Origin: Pseudomonas viridiflava
GTDB taxonomy: Bacteria; Pseudomonadota; Gammaproteobacteria; Pseudomonadales; Pseudomonadaceae
Assembly: GCF_900590755.1 (NCBI RefSeq)
Contig: NZ_UUOC01000053.1
Location: forward strand, 372,001-436,000
Direction: 5' to 3'
DNA length: 64,000 nucleotides
The notes under the pieces are model-generated. The model had not been told where the DNA came from, searched no databases, and saw nothing but the letters and a program-made list of their open reading frames with translations. A program made the translations under genes and the position numbers. Below are positions 17,124-24,992 of this stretch, piece by piece (positions within the stretch are counted from its first letter, which is position 1; the number at the start of each line of letters is the position of its first letter).

Positions 17124-19175
17124 TTAAAGTGTCTTGATGACTTGAACGGAAACGGTGTCAGAGACTTCACCGAAGGACATCACATCGAGCTCTCGGAAAC
17201 GGCCTTCAACCAGCTTCTTGATATAGCGGCGCACATCCACCGATGAGAGCAGCACGATGTCCTTTTGCGGTATGTGCAGCCCGCCCATGGCCAACGCCAG
17301 ACGGTCCATGAGTTCTTCGGAATCAGCGGGTTCCAGATTGAGGAAGTTGCCCGTGGAGGTCTGCCGAATGCCCTTGCGGACCACGTCCTCGAACTCTGCC
17401 GAGAGCAGCAGCACGCGTAATTCATTGGCGGCGGAAAACTTGTTGCTGATATAGCGGGCCAAACCACCGCGCACGTGCTCAACCAGAGAAAGGACGTCTT
17501 TCTCCCGTGACGCCCAGTGCGCCAGGGACTCGAGAATCAGCTTCATATTGCGCACCGAGATCCGCTCGCTGATCAGCCGCTGCAAGACCTCGGCAACTTT
17601 CTGCACGGTGGCATGGCGATAGACTTCCTTGAGCAGGTCCGGATAGCGCTCCTCCATTTCATCGAGCAGCGATTTGGTTTCCTGGACCCCGAAAAACTCG
17701 TGAACGTTGCGCGCCAACAACGTCACCAGACAGCGATAGAACTCGTCGTAGGCAGGCCTCAACTGATAGCCGAGCTCGCCCAGCTTCTGCTGATCGCTGA
17801 CACCGACCCAGATACTTTCCTGCTTGTTACTGTCCAGACCGGAACTGATCTGGATCCCCGCACCCTGCAACTCCGCCGAGTAGTTGAGGATCCGGAGCCT
17901 ACCGAAATGGATATCGAACTGATCGGCACGGACTTCATTGATCAGCACCGCTACCTGATGCTCGGGTAAAGCGTCGCCCGCACGCAGATGTGGCTCTGGA
18001 ATTTTCACGCCGTAATCAATGAAAAACTGGGTTCGGAAACGCTCGGTAATCCTCGCATCGCGCAGTTGCTGAAGACGCGATGCAGGCACCAACAGCATCA
18101 AGGGCACGGTTTCGGTGGCAAGATTGTCTACGTTCTCGATCAGGCCATGCTCATTGTCCGGATCTTGCTGAACACTGGCGGGCTGCCCGCCGACAGTTTC
18201 CCGTTGTCCATTGCGCTTGGCCTGATGACGGGCGAACAGCAATAAACCCAGCGTGGCGGCGAGGACGACGAAAACCATCAACGGGAAGCCGGGCAATACG
18301 CCCACAGCCAGCGCCAGCACTGCGGTTACGCCGATGACAAAAGAATTGCCAAGCATTTGGGTGATGATGTTGCGTCCCAGATTTGACTCATCGCCATTGA
18401 CCCGCGTGACGATGAAGCCGGCACCGATGGCAATCAGCAACGCAGGAATCTGCGCCACGAGACCGTCTCCGATAGTGAGCATGGTGTAGGTCGCCAAAGC
18501 ACTGGACATATCCATGCCCAATTGGCCGACGCCAATGGCGATGCCGCCAACGAAGTTCACGAAAATAATGATGATGCCGGCAATAGCGTCACCCTTGATG
18601 AATTTCATCGCGCCATCAAAAGAACCGTAAAGCTGGCTCTCGCGTTCCAGAGTGCTGCGTCGCTCGCGAGCCTGCTCAGCATCAATCACACCGGCCTTGA
18701 GGTCTCCGTCGATGCTCATCTGTTTACCGGGCATGCCGTCCAGGGAGAAACGTGCTGCCACTTCAGCAACGCGCTCGGCCCCCTTGGTGATCACGATGAA
18801 CTGAACAATCGTCACGATGGAAAAAATCACGAAACCGACGATCAGGCTATCGCCGATGACGAAGTCGCCGAACGAGGCGATGATGTCACCCGCATCAGCC
18901 TGGGTCAGAATCAATCGGCTGGTACTGATGGACAGCGCCAGGCGGAAGAGCGTGGTAATCAGCAACAGCGACGGAAAAGTCGAATAGTTGAGAATGCGCT
19001 CAATGTAGAACGAGCCCATGAATACCAGCAGTGATATGACAATGTTCAACCCGATCAGCAAATCCACCAACCAAGTTGGCAACGGAATGATCAACATGGC
19101 GATGATGGTCACCATGAGCGTCAGGAGCAGCAGTTCCGGGCGGGACGTCACGCTCTGCAAAATTTTATTGAACAT
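17124..19175 (-). CDS. invA: SctV (InvA) major export gate protein
   Basis: A 683-aa protein; InvA has 685. The first half carries about seven or eight transmembrane helices and the FHIPEP-type signature 'RFSLDGMPGKQMSIDGDLKAG' (partly quoted), and the second half is the cytoplasmic nonameric ring ('VRNMKLILESLAHWASREKD'). I use the ATG at 19175 (MFNKILQSV); the frame is open 46 codons further, but that part overlaps invE and lacks family similarity. Confidence 0.97.
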   Translation of the reverse strand: MFNKILQSVTSRPELLLLTLMVTIIAMLIIPLPTWLVDLLIGLNIVISLLVFMGSFYIERILNYSTFPSLLLITTLFRLALSISTSRLILTQADAGDIIASFGDFVIGDSLIVGFVIFSIVTIVQFIVITKGAERVAEVAARFSLDGMPGKQMSIDGDLKAGVIDAEQARERRSTLERESQLYGSFDGAMKFIKGDAIAGIIIIFVNFVGGIAIGVGQLGMDMSSALATYTMLTIGDGLVAQIPALLIAIGAGFIVTRVNGDESNLGRNIITQMLGNSFVIGVTAVLALAVGVLPGFPLMVFVVLAATLGLLLFARHQAKRNGQRETVGGQPASVQQDPDNEHGLIENVDNLATETVPLMLLVPASRLQQLRDARITERFRTQFFIDYGVKIPEPHLRAGDALPEHQVAVLINEVRADQFDIHFGRLRILNYSAELQGAGIQISSGLDSNKQESIWVGVSDQQKLGELGYQLRPAYDEFYRCLVTLLARNVHEFFGVQETKSLLDEMEERYPDLLKEVYRHATVQKVAEVLQRLISERISVRNMKLILESLAHWASREKDVLSLVEHVRGGLARYISNKFSAANELRVLLLSAEFEDVVRKGIRQTSTGNFLNLEPADSEELMDRLALAMGGLHIPQKDIVLLSSVDVRRYIKKLVEGRFRELDVMSFGEVSDTVSVQVIKTL

Positions 19176-19212
19176 CAGACAGTTTCCGAACTGGAAGGCT
19201 TTGGATGAAGGC

Positions 19213-20301
19213 TCAGGCGTCCGGTGCCGCACGGCGCTCAATGGCTTCGTGGCTGAAGGCGATATCGGCCAGCTGCGTGAAGTGCTCGGCCAGGCGCTGC
19301 AGCGCCTGCTCATCCGGGAATAGCTCGATCGGCAGGTTCAGGCAGGCGTTACGCATGACTTGCAGGACGATTGAACGCTCGGCATGGCTGACCAACAGGA
19401 CTGTGTCGCCAAATGTGCCGTGCAGTAGCTGATCGAGTTCATCCGGATAGCGCAGCAAACCGAACAGAAATACCAGCAGGTCGCTCTCTCGGCGCTCGTG
19501 ACGGCGGATCAACTCATCTGCGAGGAGTTTTTTGATAAACAAGGTGTCGGCCGAGCGCAAACGCTTGAGCTGGGTCAGCTTGATCAGCATCTGGCCAAAT
19601 TCGCTATGCGAACAACTGGGGTCCAGCGCGTCGATATCCGTCAGCAGTGCCGCCTCGATGAATGCCAAAACCGTCGCCCGATGCTGATAGCCGTAAAGTG
19701 CGATCCAGTCCTCGTAGCAACTGACGGGGCCGTCGTCCGCCTCCAGAAAGGAGCGGTAGGTTTCGCGCATCAGCGCGGCCCGCAACCCGAGGGTTTTGCC
19801 AAACAGCCGTGCTTTCAAGGCGCAATTGATACCGGCCTTGAGACGCCTGGGCGGAGCCTGTTCAAGTACGGTCTGGAGCATTTTTTCAAGGCGCTGCTGG
19901 CTGCTCTTATCCAATTGCTTCTGGCGCAACAGTTCACGCAGCACCAGCACCAGATCACTGTCATCGGTAAACATCCCCCGGGCCATCTGCAGCAACCACT
20001 CGACAGGACGCTCGCCAAGCCTGGCCAACGCCAGAATCTGTTTGGCCTTTGGCAATGCATCGTCATCCAGCACCTTCTCGAAGCCGCCGCTTGCGACGTC
20101 TACAGTCGCTTCAAAATTGCGCCGGTTGCGAAATTGCGTGAGCGCCGCAGACATTTCATCGCTGCTCTGCATGTAACGCTGCAGCGCGGCCGCCGGTGAC
20201 GTGTCTTCAACATCACTCGAGGCCTGCTGCGGCTGGGCATCAACCCTGGACGTATCCTGGAGTCTGACCAAAGGTTGCCGGGAGATCGGACCTAGACTCA
20301 T
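19213..20301 (-). CDS. invE: SctW (InvE/MxiC) gatekeeper
   Basis: A 362-aa cytoplasmic gatekeeper controlling the order of translocator and effector secretion. InvE has 372 residues. The N-terminal part ('SDEMSAALTQFRNRRNFE') is the secretion/chaperone-binding region, followed by helical HrpJ/TyeA-like repeats ('LREL LRQKQLDKSSQQRLEKML', 'CYEDWIALYGYQHRATVLAFIE', quoted in part). It lies one base after the secretin gene and 37 bases before invA. Confidence 0.92.
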   Translation of the reverse strand: MSLGPISRQPLVRLQDTSRVDAQPQQASSDVEDTSPAAALQRYMQSSDEMSAALTQFRNRRNFEATVDVASGGFEKVLDDDALPKAKQILALARLGERPVEWLLQMARGMFTDDSDLVLVLRELLRQKQLDKSSQQRLEKMLQTVLEQAPPRRLKAGINCALKARLFGKTLGLRAALMRETYRSFLEADDGPVSCYEDWIALYGYQHRATVLAFIEAALLTDIDALDPSCSHSEFGQMLIKLTQLKRLRSADTLFIKKLLADELIRRHERRESDLLVFLFGLLRYPDELDQLLHGTFGDTVLLVSHAERSIVLQVMRNACLNLPIELFPDEQALQRLAEHFTQLADIAFSHEAIERRAAPDA

Positions 20302-20302
20302 A

Positions 20303-21958
20303 TCAGCGCTCGATCGCTTTCAACACGGCACGGTCAGTTGCGTCATGCATGCCAAAATCGCTGGCCTTGATGGCGAGATCCCGGGCACCCGGTTGCAACG
20401 GACTGATAATTTCCCTTGGCTGAATCAGAAAAACCCTGACGGTGTTGGCCTTGCGAGCCTGCCGATACGTGAACAGACGCCCCAGATAAGGGATAGAACC
20501 CAGCACAGGAATCCGACCGACCTGTTCGCCACTTTCGTCCCGAGTGAAGCCACCGACCAGCAGGCTTTTGCCTTGAGGAACACGCGCCACGGTACTGATT
20601 CGGGTACGCCCGACCGTGGGCAGTGCTCCTGATTCGTTGTCGTCCCGGTCCAGCCGTGACGAATCGACTTCGCTGCCATCCTCAATGTTGAGAGACATTT
20701 CAATTTCATTGCTGTGAGCAAAACGTGGCAATACGTTGATCATGGTCCCGTAGGTCACGTGTTGCAGGTCAACCGTGCGCTCCCCGATCAACTGTGCATA
20801 GAACGTTCGGTTGTTGTCGAAAATCGCCGGGACGTTTTCCTGGGTCAGGATGATGGGGCGGGAAACCACATTTGCCCGGTTGTTACGCTCAAGCGCCATG
20901 ACATGGGCCATGAACGTAACGCCATCGAGGGTAGTGGCCGAACCGCCGTTGAGCGATGCCGAAAATCGGCTGCCTAGCTTGAGACTGCCCTGCCAATTGA
21001 CACCCAACTGGTTGAGATCGTCTTTTTCCAGATCAATGATCCACAAAGACAGCTCGATATGGCGCTTGGCTTCATCCAGCGCTGCGGCGAGGTTTTCGAT
21101 GAAACGAACCTGATCGGGCAGCCCCTTGACCAACAGGCTGTTGGTGTCAGGGAAGGCCACCACTCGAATATTGCCAGCGGCCAATTCCCGGGAAATGACC
21201 TGAGGTGAGGTATCGGGCTTATCGGCCAGCGCTTCGCCCAGCGCCTGCAGCGGAAATTGCGGCATGATCGATGGGGTCTTTTTACTGACATTGGTATCGA
21301 CGCCGCGCTTCTCCCCCTTCAGTAACTGCTCGATGACTGTCGCCATGCCAGGGACGACAATGCATTCATCGCGCATTTGATACTTGCGATCCCCGACGAA
21401 AGTGTTCTGTAGGCGAATGACACCGATCCGCTGCTGACCCAGTTGCAGATCAGCGCTTTGGGTATCCATGAACCGGGCGGCCTGCATCACCAGGTCGACG
21501 TAGACGGGGGGGCCTGATACGTAAAATGTCCGCAGTCCGTCGTTACGTAATGGGTAGCGAGCATCCAGCAGACCTGAGCGGCGCAAAAATCTCTGAAGTT
21601 TGTCGACGGTGATGATATTGAGCGAAACCACCGAGCTTTTTGCCTCGGCAGCCTCATATAGATAAACAGCCTGGCCGTCGTTGTACCAGATCAGGCCCAT
21701 CTGCCGGGCTACGCGTTCAAGCGTACTTTGGGGGTGTAGCAGGGAAAACTCCCCGGAGATGGTTTTTCGACTGGCCGCCTTGCTGACGATCACAGGCTTG
21801 CCCAAAGGGGCGGCAAGTGCGTTGAAGAAAGTGTGCAGACTTTCCTGGCGGGCGACATAGCCCTCACCCTCACGCGTAGGGGCAGCGTTGACAAAGGCGG
21901 GTATGGCACTGCATGCCAACCACAGCGCGAAGAGAGAAAAGCGGCTTCTGGAAATCAT
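20303..21958 (-). CDS. invG: SctC (InvG/MxiD) outer-membrane secretin
   Basis: A 551-aa secretin. A signal peptide (residues 1-25, ending FVNA-A) is followed by N-domains and the secretin core 'VVSRPIILTQENVPAIFDNN', '...GKSLLVGGFTRDE' and 'IPVLGSIPYLGRLF', then the short S-domain-like tail. InvG has 562 residues. It normally needs the pilotin InvH; no InvH-like lipoprotein gene is seen beside it. Confidence 0.96.
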   Translation of the reverse strand: MISRSRFSLFALWLACSAIPAFVNAAPTREGEGYVARQESLHTFFNALAAPLGKPVIVSKAASRKTISGEFSLLHPQSTLERVARQMGLIWYNDGQAVYLYEAAEAKSSVVSLNIITVDKLQRFLRRSGLLDARYPLRNDGLRTFYVSGPPVYVDLVMQAARFMDTQSADLQLGQQRIGVIRLQNTFVGDRKYQMRDECIVVPGMATVIEQLLKGEKRGVDTNVSKKTPSIMPQFPLQALGEALADKPDTSPQVISRELAAGNIRVVAFPDTNSLLVKGLPDQVRFIENLAAALDEAKRHIELSLWIIDLEKDDLNQLGVNWQGSLKLGSRFSASLNGGSATTLDGVTFMAHVMALERNNRANVVSRPIILTQENVPAIFDNNRTFYAQLIGERTVDLQHVTYGTMINVLPRFAHSNEIEMSLNIEDGSEVDSSRLDRDDNESGALPTVGRTRISTVARVPQGKSLLVGGFTRDESGEQVGRIPVLGSIPYLGRLFTYRQARKANTVRVFLIQPREIISPLQPGARDLAIKASDFGMHDATDRAVLKAIER

Positions 21959-21962
21959 CGAA

Positions 21963-22730
21963 TCATTTGCTCGAAAGGCGGGTTATATCAATCAGGCTGC
22001 TGGGCGTGACGCCCACCAGGTCACGTATTTCTTTGGAAAAATGCGATGAAGAAGCAAAACCGAACTCCAGCGCCACATCAGTCAAGGACTGCTTGCCTCT
22101 TGCCATCGCCAGCAGCGCCTGAGCGGTACGCCACTCACGCATTTCCGGCTTCGCCGCGCCGCCGAGGGCTTCGTGACAAAGGCGGCGAAAATGCGACACC
22201 GATACCCCGTATCTGGGGGCAAGGCTGCACAGCTTCTCGCTGGCCGCACTTTGCTCCAGCAGGAAGCACACCAATCGATAGCTTTCGCTTTGGCGCAAGA
22301 ACCGGGCAAAGGCCTGCAACGCATCGCTGTTGCTCATGACTTGAGTGACGTACCAGCTTTTCAAAGCACTGGCGCTGCTCAGCACGGCCCGCGGCGCGGC
22401 CAGAGACGTCAGACACTGGTTAGCGGAGCACGCGGCCGACGGCATGGCCTGATCGACGAATGCTTGCAGCTTCACCAGCCCGGCACGCTCCAGCCGCAAG
22501 ATGGCGGCATCGCCGTCGACCACATGGATACCCGGACTGAACGCCAGCAATCCCGACCAGCCGCACGGCAAACGGTACAGATCGACACTGCCGCGATGAG
22601 CCAGAATCAGAGGCTGTTCACCCACCGCGATGGCAACGACCTGTACGGTCAATTGAGCGCTGCGGCTCAGCATCCCCAGCGTCGCAACGGGTTCCGGCGG
22701 TTGATCTTCAGGCATTGGCGACGCACCCAC
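21963..22730 (-). CDS. invF: InvF-like AraC-family activator
   Basis: A 255-aa regulator with a C-terminal AraC/XylS double helix-turn-helix (about residues 150-250: 'YGVSVSHFRRLCHEALGG', 'SLTDVALEFGFASSSHFSKEIRDLVGVTP', quoted in part). In SPI-1, InvF together with SicA activates the sicA/sip and effector promoters. It starts the inv operon, four bases ahead of invG. It is a little longer than InvF (216 aa), and internal Met residues at positions 6 and 20 are alternative starts. Confidence 0.9.
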   Translation of the reverse strand: MGASPMPEDQPPEPVATLGMLSRSAQLTVQVVAIAVGEQPLILAHRGSVDLYRLPCGWSGLLAFSPGIHVVDGDAAILRLERAGLVKLQAFVDQAMPSAACSANQCLTSLAAPRAVLSSASALKSWYVTQVMSNSDALQAFARFLRQSESYRLVCFLLEQSAASEKLCSLAPRYGVSVSHFRRLCHEALGGAAKPEMREWRTAQALLAMARGKQSLTDVALEFGFASSSHFSKEIRDLVGVTPSSLIDITRLSSK

Positions 22731-22818
22731 GGGTCAGGCAAGGGATGCGGATGCTAGAGGAGCGCCGGAGCGCAATCTTGATGAGAATGTGATGAGGGGT
22801 GGGAAATATTGCGATGCG

Positions 22819-22843
22819 TTGCCTGAAGGCTCGCTTCAGGCAA
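22819..22843 (-). terminator. Perfect 10-bp hairpin between the 139-aa ORF and invF
   Basis: TTGCCTGAAG and CTTCAGGCAA form a perfect 10-bp stem with a 5-nt loop, starting 15 bases after the stop of the upstream ORF. There is no long T run after it, so it may be a weak or Rho-assisted terminator, or an mRNA-end stabiliser. Confidence 0.45.
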
Positions 22844-22857
22844 CTGGGCGGCTTGGT

Positions 22858-23277
22858 TTATAGGGTTATTTTCGACGCCTCAGCCGTTATAAACAGATCC
22901 GCTGACTTTATAAGGTTTGTCGCCAGCGAACTATATTTATCCTTTTTGTGTTTTAGGCCGGTAACCTCCTCCTTTGCAATCTTATGGGTCGTGTAATCCC
23001 CTAGCAATTGTGCCGCGCCTTTGATCGCTGCCGGAGTATTGCCGATGCTGCCGCTGCTGATACTAAGGAGCTCTCTCCAATCGGTCTCACTCAACTTTAC
23101 ATTCTCGAACGCCGCCTGGGCTTTGCTCAGAGCCCTCTCATTACTCGTGTTCTTGGCTACGATCAGTTGGGAAGCGAAGTCAAAGTACTTTTGCGGATTT
23201 TGAATCGCCAATTCCGCCGCGGCGGTGGTGCTGTTAAATAACTTGGCATGGATATAAGTGCCCACATTCATGTGCAT
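22858..23277 (-). CDS. Hypothetical 139-aa protein upstream of invF
   Basis: I do not recognise this protein. A strong GGAGG ribosome site seven bases before the ATG at 23277 supports translation. It is mostly helical, Ala/Ser/Lys-rich, with no signal peptide or membrane helix. 'KAQAAFENVKLSETDWRELL' and 'TNLIKSADLFITAEASKI' look amphipathic. Its base composition is visibly more AT-rich than the genes on either side, as often for effectors or recently acquired genes. The position, codirectional and first before invF, suggests a link to secretion: a substrate, chaperone or accessory factor. InvH is excluded because there is no lipobox. Confidence 0.65.
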   Translation of the reverse strand: MHMNVGTYIHAKLFNSTTAAAELAIQNPQKYFDFASQLIVAKNTSNERALSKAQAAFENVKLSETDWRELLSISSGSIGNTPAAIKGAAQLLGDYTTHKIAKEEVTGLKHKKDKYSSLATNLIKSADLFITAEASKITL

Positions 23278-23388
23278 GTGCGTTCCTCCAATGGTGGTAA
23301 ATAGCCCTTGGCCAAAGAGGACGAATTCTCAAGGTATTTACCACCAACGGTTTTCATAAATCGCTCATGACAGGACACGCATGAAAGT

Positions 23389-23410
23389 GGCGCGCCCGGA
23401 ACAGGCGCGC
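23389..23410 (-). terminator. Hairpin after the MHS permease gene
   Basis: On the minus strand GCGCGCC and GGCGCGC pair across a short loop, beginning nine bases after the permease stop codon, followed by CACTTTCAT. This is a GC-rich terminator-like stem. Confidence 0.5.
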
Positions 23411-23418
23411 GCGTGTGA

Positions 23419-24708
23419 TCAGTGATCGTGATGCAGATAAGCGGGCTGCTTGGGCAGACGCAGGCTGAACAAGAAGGCAATCGCCATCATGACGGTGACG
23501 TACCAGTAGAAATTGTTCTCCATGCCCATGCTCTTCAGGTTTAGCGCCACGTATTCGGCTGAACCACCAAACACTGCGTTAGCCACCGCGTAGGCCAGGC
23601 CGACACCCAGTGCGCGAACCTGTGGCGGGAACATCTCGGCTTTCACCAGCCCGCTGATAGAGGTGTAGAAGCTGACAATCGCCAGCGCCAGAGTGATCAG
23701 CACGAAGGCCATGAACGGGTTGGTTGTGGTCTTAAGGGTCATCAGGATCGGCACGGTGCACAGCGTACCCAGCGCGCCAAACCACAGCATGGAGTTACGC
23801 CGGCCAATCTTGTCCGCCAGCATGCCGAACAACGGCTGCATGCACATGTACAGGAACAGCGCGCCGGTCATGATGTAGCTGGCGGTTTTCGGGTGCATGC
23901 CACCGGTGTTGACCAGGTATTTCTGCATGTACGTGGTGAAGGTGTAGAAAATCAGCGAGCCACCGGCGGTGTAACCCAGCACGGTAATGAACGCTGCCTT
24001 GTGATCGCGAAAAAGGGCGCTGATGCTGCCGGCGTCCTTGTCCTCACGCTGCTCGGCGGTGGTGGTTTCTTCCAGCGAACGACGCAACAGCAGCGAGATC
24101 ACCGCGGCGATTGCACCGATGACAAAAGGAATCCTCCAGCCATAGGCACGCAGCTCTTCAGTGCTCAAGAACTGTTGCAGGATCACCACGGTCAATACCG
24201 CCAGCAACTGGCCGCCAATCAGCGTCACATACTGGAACGAGGCAAAAAAACCACGCTGCCCGCGTAATGCCACTTCGCTCATATAGGTCGCCGTGGTGCC
24301 ATATTCGCCACCCACCGACAAACCCTGAATCAAGCGTGCGAGCAACAGTAACGCAGGTGCCCAGGCACCAATCGAGGCGTAAGTCGGCAAACAGGCAATG
24401 ATCAGAGAGCCACCGCACATCATCAGCACGGCAATCATCATCGAGTTCTTGCGGCCGTGCTTGTCAGCCACCCGGCCAAACAACCAGCCACCAATGGGCC
24501 GCATCAGAAACCCGGCAGCAAAGACGCCTGCGGTATTGAGCAACTGGACGGTGGGGTCATCGGAGGGAAAGAAGGCGGGGGCGAAGTAAATTGCGCAAAA
24601 CGCGTATACATAAAAGTCGAACCATTCGACCAGGTTGCCTGAAGAGGCACCGACAATGGCGAAGATCCTTTTGCTGCGCTCTTCGCCCGTGTACTGCGTG
24701 GTTGTCAT
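23419..24708 (-). CDS. pcaT: MHS-family MFS permease, probable dicarboxylate transporter PcaT
   Basis: A 429-aa, 12-helix major facilitator of the metabolite:H+ symporter family (like KgtP). Visible motifs are 'GNLVEWFDFYVYAF', 'RPIGGWLFGRVADKHGRK' and 'RLIQGLSVGGEYG'. I place the start at the ATG at 24708, with GAGGGA nine bases upstream; an open extension to 24771 has no such support. With pcaIJ-pcaF next to it on the same strand, it fits PcaT, the dicarboxylate/beta-ketoadipate-pathway permease that follows pcaF in other pseudomonads. A generic alpha-ketoglutarate permease is the alternative. Confidence 0.8.
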   Translation of the reverse strand: MTTTQYTGEERSKRIFAIVGASSGNLVEWFDFYVYAFCAIYFAPAFFPSDDPTVQLLNTAGVFAAGFLMRPIGGWLFGRVADKHGRKNSMMIAVLMMCGGSLIIACLPTYASIGAWAPALLLLARLIQGLSVGGEYGTTATYMSEVALRGQRGFFASFQYVTLIGGQLLAVLTVVILQQFLSTEELRAYGWRIPFVIGAIAAVISLLLRRSLEETTTAEQREDKDAGSISALFRDHKAAFITVLGYTAGGSLIFYTFTTYMQKYLVNTGGMHPKTASYIMTGALFLYMCMQPLFGMLADKIGRRNSMLWFGALGTLCTVPILMTLKTTTNPFMAFVLITLALAIVSFYTSISGLVKAEMFPPQVRALGVGLAYAVANAVFGGSAEYVALNLKSMGMENNFYWYVTVMMAIAFLFSLRLPKQPAYLHHDH

Positions 24709-24872
24709 TATTTTTCCCTCATGGTGTGAAACAGCTTCCAGGACATAATCAGTAACACTGTTTTCGGACAATGCACAACTCTTCGAAATTCCATGAGGTG
24801 GCCACGCGGTGCGCAGAGGTCATGGCGAACCACCAGAACAATGCCTGCCGAGTTTGCAGTGAAAACTCTTAC

Positions 24873-24901
24873 TTATTGTTTAATAAGCGATTTATTAAAT
24901 C
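24873..24901. promoter_or_regulatory. AT-rich double palindrome between permease and toxin genes
   Basis: TTATTGTTTAATAA (24873-24886) and GATTTATTAAATC (24889-24901) are adjacent imperfect and near-perfect palindromes in the 284-bp divergent intergenic region. They lie about 90-120 bp before the toxin start and 165-190 bp before the permease start. The arrangement suggests an operator region; the cognate regulator is unknown. Confidence 0.35.
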
Positions 24902-24992
24902 CTGAAGCCCTGAACACGGACAGCCTTGCGGTTCGGACCACCAGCAGGATGGGGCAGTCTCATCAGTGGGGTCCGTCGACAAAGGACTCGCC

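Noticed and set aside
1..23277. Possibility that the secretion system is Hrp/Hrc or Psc/Ysc type or a flagellar export system
   Set aside because: SicA, SipB, HilA, IagB, PrgI-like needle, InvE and IacP, and the gene order, are specific to the Inv/Mxi-Spa family; no flagellar rod, hook or filament genes.
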